NCBI GenBank assembly: GCA_037576215.1
Contig: JBANDB010000007.1
Location: forward strand, 1,767,001 to 1,831,000
Source: Armillaria gallica
Taxonomy: Eukaryota; Basidiomycota; Agaricomycetes; Agaricales; Physalacriaceae
DNA length: 64,000 nucleotides
Reading direction: 5' to 3'
Shown piece by piece: positions 12,587-24,754 of this stretch. The translations under genes were made by a program, and so were the position numbers. Every line of letters begins with the position of its first letter. The stretch's first letter is position 1. The notes beneath the pieces are model-generated. The model saw only the letters and a list, made by a program, of their open reading frames with translations, searched no databases and was not told the DNA's origin.

Positions 12587-14076
12587 TATTGGGGAAAGTA
12601 GCTGAGGTCCATGGTTGAATCTAACCTAGGTTCGAGGACAAACTCTCGGCGGACATAGTTCGCGTCCTCGGTCATGTGAAGCTAAGTACAAAAAGGATGA
12701 ATCATCTGGCATTCCGTGTGACGAGACGGGAGAACGTACGTATATCTCGCCCAATGCAACATGCATTAATAGTGCATACCATAGCGCCATGCCCTGTGTT
12801 ACACGGATGGACGAGCCGAATCCCAAGGAGTCACCTTTCGCATCAGCGGTGACAGCTACGTAGGTCTTCGAGAGATCTACCCCCTGAGCGACGCAGGATG
12901 GATACTGCTGGGAGACCGTTGAAATATCCACTTGAACGGACAGAAGGTCGTCACAGCGGAATACCTGTGAGAATCAGAGGAGCCCATGTTAACGGGGTTC
13001 GCGAACCGAAATGAGAGGACGTGCTGCATGGTAAGTCCCTATGTCGGTCACAATGAGACGCGCGATTACGACGATAACGCGGGTGGTTATCGCACAGCTA
13101 AAAATGACGACACCACCTAATATTTTCAATTGTGTTAAAATGTTAAGCATGCCAACCTGGGGCAAGGTCACGTACGAATCATCCATCGGCGGTGCTCTCG
13201 AGTATTGCTTTTGACATTAAAGAGGCCGGCACAAAAACAGAAGATAATACTGATTCCCAGAGTGTAGTAGGCAGACTGAGCATTTATCTCTCCTCCGAAG
13301 GATCTATATCCAGTAATGGAACCACAAACGTTGGCTGGAATCAAACAGAGGAGAACGAAGTATCCTAAAGGAGTGAAGTTAGTGTATCGCCGCGGAAAAG
13401 AAGGTCGAGTGACAGACTCACCATTTATGCGATGGAGCAATACCGCTCTCTACTGCGGAGTCAATGCAGTTCGGGAACACGATCAACGGGGGACATACGC
13501 GTCGGATGGCAGGAATGAATTGAAGGAGGACGAACATGCCACCAACTGTAATCCATTACTTAGCCGCTTTCAAACTGTATATGCATTGGATCGATCTTAC
13601 TGATAGAGAGGTATACATGCATCGGATAGGCGACCTTGAACCCGTTCTTGCTCAACCAAAACCATTCACCTAGATACTCGGTAGTAGAATACGTCACGTG
13701 GAATGCCAAACCAAGAACGAGCCCACCTGGGACCGTCAGTCTTTCCATCGTCTTCATATTCATCATGGGGGCATGGAACAAGCAATATCCAAGAAGAGCA
13801 CCTCCAAAGATGAAGTCTAAGGGATATGATTCAGCGAAACATTGCTTGTTTAGATACTCGAGACGCACATAATAAAAGACTCTGCTGCTCCTTGAACCCT
13901 AGAATTCCACTAACGGTGCGATAAGCAGCACCACCTGGCAAGTTTATTGGCTTCATTTGGGGCCTTGGTCTGAAGCGTCCAAACCACGAGTTTCGGGCGT
14001 AGAGAGGTCGTCCTTTGGTGTACGGAACCTCGCTGATGTTATAATCGTGTTGGGTCTGAGACTCGGGCGTTGGCAT
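12587..14076 (-). CDS. DUF2306 multi-pass membrane protein
   Basis: Minus-strand gene with about eight short introns, reconstructed from MPTPESQTQHDYN at 14076 to MDLSYFPQ at 12587. Joined exons give GEWFWLSKNGFKVAYPMHV, IIGGMFVLLQFIPAIRR, LLHRINGYFVLLCLIPANV and the family signature REHRRWMIR. Then come ITTRVIVVIARLIVTDIGTY, a VFRCDDLL motif, and a late hydrophobic helix GMALWYALLMHVALGEIYL. This is the full order seen in fungal DUF2306 proteins, with about seven membrane segments. The biochemical role is unknown. One junction, after IGTY/H, has no good GT donor; a GC donor (GCACGT or GCAGCA) would restore frame. About 360 residues. Confidence 0.82.
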
Positions 14077-14796
14077 GGAGGAAAGATCGTAGAGAGTCCA
14101 AGTCTCGACGAGCGCTTTTGAGTGCGCGCCGCTGGCGAGATAGACGCAGGAAGAAATGGAAGCAAATTTACAAATTTCTTCCGAGGCGAGGTATCTGGCA
14201 GTTCGGTAGACAAGGGCGGAGTCCTAGTTTGGGACTGAGAACCAGTTCGCCTAGTCATTGTTGAATAGCTCCACTTATACACCGAGAAGTGGACTTTTCA
14301 GGACCATCAGAACATTACGGGAGAAAGGACGGCTTGTAGACTGCATAGATTTGAGCAAATTTCCAAATTCGTTACATCCCCGGGCGGATGAAGGAAAACT
14401 GCGCTCTAAAAACAACCAGAGGGATACAAATCCAGCTTCCCAAGTAAAGGCATAGCGCAAGAGTATTTTTTGGGACATCTAGATCTCTACAGAGTCACGG
14501 TTGTGGAAAACGAGAAACTGCCGGCAATCACCTTGATCGCCGTTACGAAAGCGTAATGTTTGGTCGTGTGATGCAGGGATCTGTCCGACTTCAAAAACTC
14601 ATCACGTCTCTTCGAGATGTTACAGCGGCATAGCAACAGCTTGCCGACTATCCAAGATGCCACCGAAATTCCCTTCGGGTTCTCCTATCAGCGCAGGCTA
14701 GATCTGAACGGCTTTGGTTCCGAACTAATTTTATTTCCAACGAACTGGTCTAACAAGTTCATTATCCCCGGGCTATCAACTTAGCACGCACGCAAC
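14077..14796. other. intergenic between divergent genes
   Basis: Separates the minus-strand DUF2306 gene from the plus-strand kinase-ARM gene and must contain both promoters. Open frames here are unsupported. Confidence 0.45.
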
Positions 14797-17700
14797 ATGT
14801 TAGGATGTATTACTATTAGTACTGTCTTGTTTATTACCCTTGCATTCGACTTTCTTCTCCCGCCATTGCTCCCCGCTTGCACCTGGCATGGATTCTCCCC
14901 TCCTTCCTCGTCTGCACTTGGCGTCAGTACCGTTGATGGGGAAGAGCTCACATATGACAAGGACTTGCGTTTGGGGGGCGGACGGAATGGCAGCGTTTTC
15001 CAAGGAAGCCTCAACAAAAATGTTGTTGCAGTCAAGGTCTTCAGTTCCGAAGCTTCGTCTGACGTGCGTATTATCCCCTCTATTTCTTCACATACGAATG
15101 ACCATTTTCACTGCAGACTTTCTTCGACCGCGTTCATTCGTGGAGGAGTTTAAACCATGCTAACGTCTGCGAGGTTTATCGTGTATCCTCCAACGTGGAA
15201 GACTCCCTCTATCTCGTTATGCAATGTCATGTCAACGGGAATAGTCGGCAATATTTGGCAAGAAACCCCAATGTTGATCGCGGCAAAATTGTACCTTCAA
15301 TTTTTGTCTTCTAGAAGGTCCCTTACTCACGATATGTCAGATCCTTGAAACTGCCCTGGGTATGCAATATCTGCATTCGGTACGTGGCGTCACTTGCGGT
15401 TTTTCGATGCCTCATTTTGTACCTTTTCATAGCGTGACATCATTCATGGAGGTCTCAAGCCGACCAACATTCTAATCAAGGACAGCGGGGAGGCATGTGT
15501 TTCCGACTGGGCTATGGTCGAAGTTCAGCCAAGTAGAAACAAAGAAGCGCACCGATATTTCAGTCCGGAAGCGTGGAAGGGAGTGAGTTAAGATTATTCC
15601 TGTTATCGTAAAACTAATGGTCATCTTCAGACCGTGTCGCGACCTTCGGACGTGTTTTCGTTCGCGATGAGTGCGTATGAGGTACATCCGATATGGCTGT
15701 CTTATCGCTGTGGCTCATAGACCTTGTCAGTTGTATACCCTCTCCCAACCATGGGGCGTACTCTCAGAGAAACAGATATATCAACTGGTTGCGACGGAAG
15801 ATGCCCGACCCGACCGCCCAGATCCAACACGCGACGCACGCGTTGGGCTGAACAACTATTTCTGGGACATCATTGAGGAGTGCTGGCATAAGGAGTCTCG
15901 CATGCGGCCAAGTTTCGACATCGTTGTGCGATTATGGAGAAGCCACGGTACAGACACCCAAGTGTCGGCTTTCGATGCCAAGACAATGCCTGCCGCTAGT
16001 AGGGGAAGGTCTCTTTCCTTGAAGATGCAGCCGAACGGTTCAGATCCAGTGATGGCGTCTTTGACCGCCGAATTTGGCCAATTATCTACTCGGTCGACCA
16101 GCTTAGGCCGAAGTTCCACTGTAGCTTCGATGCGCTCGTTCAAATCTGGTCCACCAGCCTACGAGAAACCTCCGACAGCGTCACCAACTTCGCCTTTGTC
16201 GCCTTTGTCGAACTATTCACCTTTATCTTCCCAGATCTTTTCCACGACCGTATCAAGTAGTACAGATACTTCCTCCCTGTCAACCCCAAGATCCCACCCC
16301 ATAGATGATCTACCACCTATCAGTCCAGTTTCCAGTACGCGATCATCACTTGTTATTCTATCTCCCGCGTCTAGACCAAAACCGCATGCAGAACCATTTC
16401 GGGTTAACTCACTCTCAAATAGTTCGGGTGCGTGACGCTGTTTAGATGGAAGAGCTAGAAGTTTAACCTATCGTTTTCTAGACTATTCACGTCACTGGGA
16501 TCCTACAAGTAGTTTATCAAGATCATATACTCCACAACTGTCTGCCTTTGCCGAAGTAGACGAGCATGTGGCTCGCAGCGAGTCACCGTCACTATGGGAG
16601 GCGAAACGTCGTGGGATGGGTGCAATAACACAACCTATTGCTACCGCATGGGATCGTCGGTCGGGTTTGTCTGCCGAGAGTGAAGGATTTTCTGGCACCG
16701 GGTCATCATCCAGCTTGTCTCGTATGTGTTTGTCTCCGAATGATGGTCATTGCTAATACACATCTCGCAGACCCTCCAAACGCCATTCTTCTGGTTGGCG
16801 CGCTGCAAGCGGAAGTGCAAACTACTCGTAGACGGGCCTTTATCGACAACTGTCTTTCCAGGATCCAGTATGTCGCTACGCAATGTGACAAAGGAGCACA
16901 GAAGCTGGTTACAGCCGGAGCTGTTCCGGTACTGATACATCTGTTGAAGATCCGAGCAGCTGAGCCAGATGGTTTAGAAGTAGTTTTGACAACACTTGGT
17001 CTCGTCGCGTACGTTGTATTGCTCATTTCTCTGTTCGCTTATCGCTTACACCATTTACCCAGCCACGACACCATAAGCGCCAACACAATTTACCGGACCA
17101 ACACCACTAGAACCCTGATTGAAATAGTTAAATCCTCAACTTCGGATCCCGTCAATACCCTCGCGCTATGGTGTCTTAGTCGTATCTGCCGAAATGCTGA
17201 TGTTGCCGCTGGTCTCATCAAGCAGAATCTCGTCAGCGTTATTCTTGAAAAAAGTCTGCACGGCAACCTTGCCTCCGCTCGTATGTCAGCGTGGTGCATC
17301 GGCATCCTCATCCATAACGACGCGATAGCCGATGTAGTCAGCGAGCTCGGTGTTATACCGGAAATCGCTGCTTATCTTCGGCAGGTATCGACCACGAACG
17401 CCGTCGCTTCCGATGATATTTGCGCGGGACTTTACGCAGTCGCTCGAATCGCTCGCACCATCAAGCTTTCGAAGGCCCTATATAAACAGGGATGCGTATC
17501 TCTTGTTTCGTTCCACTTGACGTCGTCGAATGACCCGTCGGTCCTTATGTGGGCTGCACGCGCAGTAGGCTGCATGATGCGGCCAAACAGCGCTGACATG
17601 GCTAAAGTGCTCTTAGACGCCGACGTCGCGCGAGGCCTCTCCCGCTTGCCGAGCGTATTGCCGCCGGAAATTGTCGAACCGTTGGGTTCGTTCGCATTTG

Positions 17701-18170
17701 CCATCCAGCGATTTAGCTGCGCCGAATGGGGGGGCGGAACACGTAAGGCGCTTGTAGACGCTGGTGTTGTGGACGCGCTGTTGGCCGCACTAAGAACAGT
17801 TGCTGACGAGCCCCACCCGCAGATCCATATGCAGATGGCATTGGCTGTTAGCTTTTTGGGTGACATAGGAGGGTCCGCCATCAGGAAGGAGATTGTCAGT
17901 GCAGGCGGTATCACCATTCTAAAGCGGGTTGGGGAAAACGGTAGTGCGGATGTATCCAAAGCGTGCTCGATGGCGGTAACGAGTATCACGGGTAACCTGT
18001 GGACAAGGAATGCTGGTATGTCGTCGGCCAGTTGCGCGATGTTCTTTGGATTGACGATTATCTTTGATTTAGCATCTGCAAAGACGGCTATGACACATAA
18101 TTGGAGCGGCGGGTGTCCTGATTATCACACCGCTTGCCCTGTTCCTCTCGATACAGAGTCCTTGTACTAG
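14797..18170 (+). CDS. pseudokinase domain fused to armadillo repeats
   Basis: Exons joined by short introns give a protein-kinase fold. It has a glycine loop LGGGRNGSVFQG, VAVKVF with the ATP-binding Lys, MQYLHS, then IIHGGLKPTNILI where the catalytic HRD Asp is Gly. SDWAMVEV replaces DFG with DWA, and YFSPEAWKG, EKQIYQLV and WHKESRMRPSFDIVVRLW complete the C-lobe. A Ser/Pro/Thr-rich linker (about 15970-16740) leads to armadillo-type helices, for example LVTAGAVPVLIHLL, LALWCLSRICRNADV and LVDAGVVDALLAAL, ending at TESLY. Loss of the HRD Asp suggests a pseudokinase scaffold. Introns at about 17008-17061 and 18015-18068 are multiples of three, so retention would keep frame. The start is the only in-frame ATG upstream of the glycine loop, giving an odd hydrophobic N-terminus that may be mis-called. 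Confidence 0.8.
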
Positions 18171-18483
18171 TGGGCATTCAGTGTCATATAGGCGTCATTT
18201 TTTTATTTGTGTTTTGAGTATTACGTATCCAAATAATAATATTAATGCTATCTTATATACGAATCCACAAGTTGCGATCTAAGTAAACTGAGATTCGATA
18301 GTTACTTCGTGCAAGCTAATCTTAGCTCGGAGACAGATGGCCCTTTTGTGGCTGTGGCTGTGTTGTCAATAAACTTGAACACAACGACCAAGTAACCTCT
18401 CTAGCTAGGCCCTCAGTGTCGAACTATTCAAGGTGTGTTCCAACTTCTTTCTTTGATGCATTTGAGTCTCACTTTGCAGTAGA
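18171..18483. other. intergenic
   Basis: AT-rich 3' flank of the kinase-ARM gene, then the promoter of the next F-box gene. Nothing else seen. Confidence 0.45.
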
Positions 18484-19872
18484 ATGTCCTCAGCATTGCC
18501 TCAAGAAATTATTGATCAGATCATCGACTACAACTACGATGATATCCCTACCCTCCAAGCTGCCTCCCTCGCGTCCCACTCATTCCTACCCTCGTGCAGA
18601 GTGCATCTTTTCTCTGAAGTTGTACTTGTACACGAGCATTTTCTCGATCCCGCGCCAGGGATGTCTATCATACGGGACATAACGGGAAGACTTTACACAT
18701 GCGAGGATTTTTTCTCTCTCCTATCGGAGGCTCCATGGATTTCTAGCCTTGTCAAGACGCTTGTCCTTCATAATAGGAGCCAAGTACACCCGTTAAACGG
18801 CAGTACCCGCCTCTTGGAAGACTCCCAATATGCCGCTATTCTACCTTCCATCTTATATTCGCTTGTCCATCTGCGTCACCTAGTCCTCAGCAATGCACCA
18901 TCCCAGTCATGGAGCGCGTTAAGCGCCGATCTTAGAGCAGCATTTATTGGAATACTTCCTCTTCTCTCCCAGCTAGATGTCGATTTTCTCTCTTTTGAAG
19001 ATGCGGCTGGCTTTATTGAAGTCATCCGGGAAGCCAAATTGCTAAGACATCTCTCCTATGTTAACGCTAGAAGTGTCAACTTTTGGGAACTCCCAGACAC
19101 TATCAATGCACAATCACCTCGAGCCGGTCTCGAGTCGCTGACTGTCGCGGGCCGGCCGTTGGATGTAGCCCATGTTAACACGTTTCTATCACCCTTTTTC
19201 GATCTGACGCGAGTTCGCGAATTATCAATATCTTCTGACAGTCTCTTCGAGGATCAGGAGTCCTTTGATGCCCTCCAAAAGCTTCTAGATGCTATTGGTG
19301 ATTCCCTCGAGCATCTTACATTCGGGTTCAGGTTCTACTTCAGTACGTGGATTGAAATAGCCTATCAGTTTGTAAGAAACTTTACATCTAATCTACAGAA
19401 CCCATAAATGTCAACAAGAATAAAAATCTCCGTTCAATACACATTGTAAGCTCCGGGTTGATACCGAAAGGATCCCGATCCATAAGAGCTTAGAATCCTT
19501 GACTTGGGACGTGGCTCCCCAATGGAGGAGCGATGTTTTTCAGGCAGGAAATTGGGAGGAACTCGACTCGTTTCTGAATCAACCTACGCGTTTCTCGTCG
19601 CTGTCGAGAGTTGAGATCATATTCCATGCGGAGCATGAGAATTGTGGACCATACACGTGCAGCGGCGGTAACATCTTTCATGGCGATATGCTTGAACACA
19701 TAGCTTCCCAGATGCCTATGCTTCGAGCAAGAGGGATCCTGCGATTGAAGGAGCGCAGAGGTAAGTGTCTGTCCCTGGTTATCATGATACAAGTCCTTAA
19801 GGCCATACCTTTGCATTTTTAGTTCGCCATATATTCGGACGAAAATGGGATAGAGAACTTCAGTCAGTCTAG
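18484..19872 (+). CDS. F-box protein, tandem copy 1
   Basis: Starts MSSALPQEIIDQIIDYNYDD, an F-box core, followed by SCRVHLFSEVVLVHEHF and a leucine-rich body. An intron of 56 bases (gtacgtggat to aatctacag) joins FRFYF to KPINVNKNKNLRSIHI. A second short intron leads to SLESLTWDVAPQW, and a third after KERR leads to a terminal exon RHIFGRKWDRELQSV. The same exon plan and termini are found in the next gene, which helped place the splice sites. Predicted role: substrate-recognition subunit of an SCF ligase. About 430 residues. Confidence 0.8.
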
Positions 19873-20286
19873 CCTGACAACTATCGGCCCTATCCGTATC
19901 TTCCCAGCAGATGGATCCCTAATGATAAGCACATAGCGGGGAAGGAGTAAGTGCAAAATTTTTGGTAAGGAGTCGTTGTCTGATTGTTGCAAAAAGTGAG
20001 CAACAGTGTTCGTCAGGGAGGGATAATGATTGGTATATCTTGCATTTATCTACCGAGTACTATTCGTCATCGACAAATGTCGAACCATCGATAAATGAGA
20101 GTCCGGTTTCCAGATTAAGATTGATCCTGTTCCCTGTCCGGTCCGGCTGCCGAATTAATTTATCTCGCCTCAGAACCACCACGACTTCGTGAGCATTGCG
20201 AGCGATCCAGCACGTTCAAGGTAGAGCACGTTCCTTTTTCTTTGGAGAAAAGTTCTGAAAAACTTTTTGACATCAGCCAAGTGATC
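19873..20286. other. intergenic between tandem F-box genes
   Basis: 414 bases with no supported gene; presumed promoter of the second F-box copy. Confidence 0.45.
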
Positions 20287-21701
20287 ATGGCTTCAAATCC
20301 GAATCCGTTGTCGTTACCACCCGAAGTCATCGACCAGATCATAGATTACAATTACGACGACATTCCTACTCTCCGATCCTGCGCCTTGGCTTGCCGCTCA
20401 TTTCTTCCTTCCTGCCGTGTTCACCTCTTTTCAGAAGTAGTTCTTGTGCACAACTCGGCTATCAGAGACTGTGATATTCATGGAAGGCTATATTCTTGCG
20501 AGGACTTCTTACAGCTTCTTGAGGAAGCACCATGGGTTGCGGCACTTGTTAAAGTGCTTGAACTCTGTGGTGGGTACGGGGTGGGCATTCGCTCGGGAAG
20601 TCTCTTCACCGAGCGCAGCTGCACGGACGACTATCTCCCTTCCATCCTCTCGCCATCCAAACTCCCGAAGCTGTATCATCTCAGCCTTACGTACTATCCT
20701 GCAATGAAGTGGGACACATTTCCTCAAAAGTTTCAGGATGCAGTGAAGATGGCACTGTCACGACCGACGCTAACCCAGCTAGATCTGGTCGGAATAGATT
20801 TCGACACGCCATCAAACCTCGTTGCTATCCTTTCGAAAGCAAGGGCTCTGAAACATTTTTCATTCACTAACAGCTTGCGCTATAAAACAACCGGAGATGT
20901 AAACGTACCCGTCATACCCTCAAATATTCCATACCTCTTCCAGCTGAGATCCCTCGGATTCGCTGGTCGTGCTATACATCTTCACGAGATTTATGCATTG
21001 ACCAAGGGCTATCCCAGCCGCATAGATGTTACTCAAGTTCGTGAATTATCAGTAGCGACTGAGAGCGTGGCTAGCAGTGACTCTGTAGACGCCCTCCAGA
21101 GCCTCTTGGATAGCATCGGCGGCTCCTTGGAGCATCTAACTCTTGGATTAGCGAGCTCCCCATCTAGTAGGCATCATAATTTGAGGGACGTATTTTATAT
21201 TTTGACGGCTTTTACCTCCAACAGAATCACTCTCCATTGTTTCGAATAGCAACCTCCGGTCCGTGCATGTCGTATGCACCTCCCTGGAGAAACAGCGTCA
21301 TCTCTATGATATCCCCTTTTCGAGTTCAATACAGACACTTATAGTGGATGTAGGACCCGGGTGGGATGACAATGTACTCTTTGCCGTAAACTGGCAAGAT
21401 TTTGATACGCTTTTTGACTCGCGTGCGGGCTCGTTGACCAGGATCGTAATAATCCTTCATCGTCCCCATAATAATAGATGTGGGGAGCGGTTTTGCGGCG
21501 GGTATCCGTCTATCGAAGACAATCTACTGGAACAAGTGGAAGCGCGGATGCCCAAGCTGATGGCGAGAGGGATTCTCTGGGTCAAGGAACGGAGAGGTGA
21601 GTTTGCGGGCTCAGTCACGGTTACTTTGTTGATTTCATATCTGATTGTACGGACCAGTGCGGTATACGTTTGGGCATAGATGGATGAGAGATCTATCTTA
21701 A
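20287..21701 (+). CDS. F-box protein, tandem copy 2
   Basis: MASNPNPLSLPPEVIDQIID opens the F-box; LPSCRVHLFSEVVLVHNS and GRLYSCEDFLQLLEEAPW match copy 1 closely (GRLYTCEDFFSLLSEAPW there). An intron from about 21168 to 21219 (gtaggcatca to tccaacag) joins ASSPS to KSLSIVSNSNLRSVHVV, equivalent to the first intron of copy 1. A last intron after KERR leads to RYTFGHRWMRDLS. An upstream in-frame ATG at 20242 exists, but the ATG at 20287 gives the same F-box spacing as copy 1. The two genes form a head-to-tail duplicated pair. Confidence 0.8.
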
Positions 21702-22430
21702 ACCTTTCCACAGATAACTTCTGATGTACCCCACATTGATGAAGGCAATGTTACCATTTACTATCAATGTCTTCGAAAAGCGCCGTGTGATGGTTCATGT
21801 GAAGCATCGTCTGCTGTGTGGACGAGAACGGATAACTCTACAGCTGTGAGAGATGAAGGCTTCTGCACATAACAGCATATTCACAGATTCTACAGCCTTC
21901 AACAGATGTCTAAGGGGAACGAAAAATTATGATCGCAGAACAAACTGGATTGAATGAGAAGAAACCGGAGAACATGTTTTAGGGTTCAGGTCCGGGAGAC
22001 TCTGAGAGATCAAAATTTAACGTCGAAGAATTGGAAGAAGTCCGGTAGGTTCGATTGTGATATTTATTTACAGTTGAGACCCCTGACCTATGTTTTGCGT
22101 ATATTATGAATCTATTATCTATCTCCCACCGAGAAATTCGTCGGCATGCACAAGCTCCAAAAGCTGGGGTGAAAATCTTGATGTGACCGTCACTATGGGT
22201 TCACGAGGATGGATGGATTCGTCGCAGCCCGTATGACTGTTGAAGCCTGAGTTCGCCATTGGTACATCGAGCTTCAAGTCGCATTATCTAGTTGCCTGAG
22301 TCGAAAATCAAATTGTGAATCGGTAATGACATCTATTAGAAAGGCATCAGGCTGAGCGAAATAACCTGTGTCAGCGGGACGTTCAGCAGAGGTGGACTCC
22401 GCGAGGATAGAATAAAACCAGCTAGCCAAA
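21702..22430. other. intergenic, no gene seen
   Basis: Lies between convergent genes (F-box copy 2 and LPDG/VTG-DK gene A) and probably contains both 3' ends. No open frame of interest. Confidence 0.45.
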
Positions 22431-24035
22431 CTAGGTGTAAACCCCCTTCCTGATTACTGTTATCTTCTTTTTCCCCACCATCCCAGAATACCATCGCGTC
22501 AATCGAGTTCGAACCGGTGGACGCGGTCGCAGTCCTATTATATTCTTGACATCTTCAGGCGCACAACCTAAAAACCGGTCAGCACGAGGATTCTCAGAAA
22601 CGACGGTGCATGAAACGCACCTGTTAGTTTTTGCAGCGTTTCCGCATCCATTGAATCAAGTGTCCGGTGTTGATTCCCGAGTATGTCTGGAAACCCTCGG
22701 TTTGCTATCCACGCACCGCCCGTTCCAGAACCTGAAGAAAGCAGTTGAGACTCAAGCAGAGTCAGACATTAGCAGCTTACTTCTGGCGATAAAGACTAGG
22801 CCATCATCGGAAATAAAATCGTCCATAAGCTCCACCGCTTTCAGTGGGTTTTGAACCTAGCGACGGTAGTCATGAGAGTGGAAAGTTTTCCATAGATACG
22901 AAGACGTACTGTGTTTATAATGCCCATGTAGTGATCATGCGTGAGTGCAACGGTGGCACCATAGTACTAGGGAGTTGAGGTAAGATGGAGTACGCCTTTA
23001 CGAAGTACTTACTGGCTTACACTATCCAGTATATAATTATTCACTGACACTGCTGGTCTGACCTCTGGAAACAACCGAGCCTCAGGCTCACTTCTGTTTC
23101 TGTAAGGAATCTCATCCTGCGATCAGATTTTAACATGATGGATTGTCGTGAAGAAAAAGAATAAGTCTACCCGCGGTTCTCAAGAGAGCTAGTATCCGCA
23201 TGATTGTCGTGTCCTTCTTGATACCCAACACACGTAACGCCGGTCGAGTCCGAACAGAGATCGAGTATCCGCGTAAGAAAATAGTCTGGTTTGCCATCGC
23301 CCCTGGTGTCATGTCGCGTTTGTGACTCCGTTCAGTGCCAGCAGAAATCCTGAGTAGCTCCTCTCTGGGCCGAAACACTCCGCCGAGTGTGAACTTTGAC
23401 GGCCTGCTCGTCCGCACGTAGCACTGGGTAGCCCAAGAACGAGACTTGTCGCATCCAGTGACGAGGTACAGCGTACCGTTGCAGATTTCCATGCCTCTGC
23501 CATTGAGATATTCGTACCAACTGTGAGCATTAGCAGCTGCGTATTCCCCAAGCAAGCCAGGATTTTCGGAATCATAGCGATCGGCACCATCTGGAAGGAC
23601 AAGGACAACGCCCCGTGTACTTGAACTCGTGGATTTGAAACTACCGCCTGGTCAGAAAGGCCCCTTAAAGGTGAAGGGGAAGGATTCGCACAATATCCCA
23701 GCAGATCTCTGTTCTACGCCGGACATAGCAAACACCAGGTTCTTCTCATGAAAATCCAACTCCTCTCGTACACCAGGAGCAGACTTGAGCGGCACAAAAC
23801 CCGGTGGAACCCTTTTTAGATTGACGGGATCCTCGGCATCCTTGTACACATTGAAGAGATAGATAAATCTCCCACCCGCGTCAAGATATCCAAGATCTCC
23901 GATTTGAGTGCCACGGCGAACATAATCAGGAGGGAAATTCGATGGTGACCTTGGATACCAAAGTGGATATCCGTGACCCTGGTTGAGCATCATTGAGGGA
24001 TAGATGTCTTGAGCTCGGTGGGATAGGGCTGCCAT
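22431..24035 (-). CDS. LPDG/VTG-DK family protein A (uncharacterised Agaricomycete family)
   Basis: First exon from the ATG at 24035: MAALSHRAQDIYPSMMLNQG, HGYPLWYP, GTQIGDLGYLDAGGRFIYLFN. After an intron ending cggtag the core reads GVVLVLPDGADRYDSENPG, AAANAHSWYEYLNG, GTLYLVTGCDKSRSWATQ and NQTIFLRGYSISVRT. Further short exons give VNNYILDS, GATVALTHDHYMGIINT, NPLKAVELMDDF and GGAWIANRGFPDILG. The last exon has CAPEDVKNIIGLRP and ends at 22431. This arrangement is widespread in mushrooms, but no function is known to me. Gene B at 52.8-54.4 kb is a full-length paralogue with the same exon order, and gene C at 54.9 kb shares the first half. The C-terminal exon chain is less certain than the first two exons. 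Confidence 0.7.
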
Positions 24036-24538
24036 GATACTAGTGAGAAGATGGAAGAAGGGCTCCTCCGAAATCTTGGAGACAAAATCCTAGACCTGCT
24101 GAAACAACAGGTCGCGCCATCGAGGGGATCCTAGACAGGTGTATTTTCCCAGGACACGGTAGTTTGATCGATTTTCTTCTTTCAGCGCAGGATATAGCAG
24201 GAAAAAGGCGAAGGAAAAGCCGGTATTTGAGTGGTATGCAATCAAAATGGATTCGGCATCTGCCGCTTGCTAGCGTCAAGTTTTACCGAGCTATGGGCAG
24301 TGGGGCACTGAGCGCAAGCAGCTACTCTGGAGTGATGCAAAACGTTAAACAGTTAACGTTGATAATGCGTTCAAAAGATTGGAAACTGTGTGCTAAGGCC
24401 TAGGCATTGTAGGTGATAAAGGATTTTTCAGACTCGTGAGTCGTCACTTGTCACTCGTCGACCCTTGAACCGGGGCCTTGGCCCTTGATTCTTGATTCGA
24501 CCAAAATAGAGAAGACGAGTCAGATGACAAAACAGATA
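24036..24538. promoter_or_regulatory. upstream region of gene A, shared with the gene C flank
   Basis: Contains ggtatgcaatcaaaatgga, attcggcatctgcc and an aaaacgttaa / gataatgcgtt stretch. These recur in the same order downstream of gene C (55878-56095), and the attcggcat element also recurs upstream of genes B and C (near 54768). Some conserved promoter or repeat function is inferred from recurrence only. Confidence 0.4.
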
Positions 24539-24620
24539 GGCACTACCAGGGTTCGAACCTGGGTTATGGGAATTTCCTATTATCTCAGAATCCCATGTGC
24601 TGCCACTACACCATAGCGCC
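24539..24620 (-). tRNA. tRNA-Gln (anticodon CTG), with a 12-base intron
   Basis: The minus strand begins GGCGCTATGGTGTAGTGGC and ends with a T-arm CCAGG-TTCGAAC-CCTGG followed by TAGTGCC. The acceptor stem GGCGCTA/TAGTGCC pairs fully, with one G-U. The anticodon stem is TGGGA/TCCCA, and its loop TTCTGA...T places CTG at positions 34-36. Twelve bases (GATAATAGGAAA) sit after position 37, the canonical place for a nuclear tRNA intron. Without it the tRNA is 70 bases. The D-arm GTGTAGTGGCAGCAC is typical of eukaryotic tRNA-Gln. Confidence 0.88.
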
Positions 24621-24754
24621 AGACACTTAAATTCTGATTTCCTACGTCTCTATTAAGTAATCTCCATTTAATTGAAGGCCTCCATCTAGTCTTCCATCTC
24701 GCGGTAATTATGCTGTCTATCTCAGCGAGCACTACAACAACTATACAATTGTCC

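Noticed and set aside
17432..17989. Minus-strand frame of 185 codons
   Set aside because: Antisense shadow of the armadillo-repeat exon of the kinase-ARM gene.
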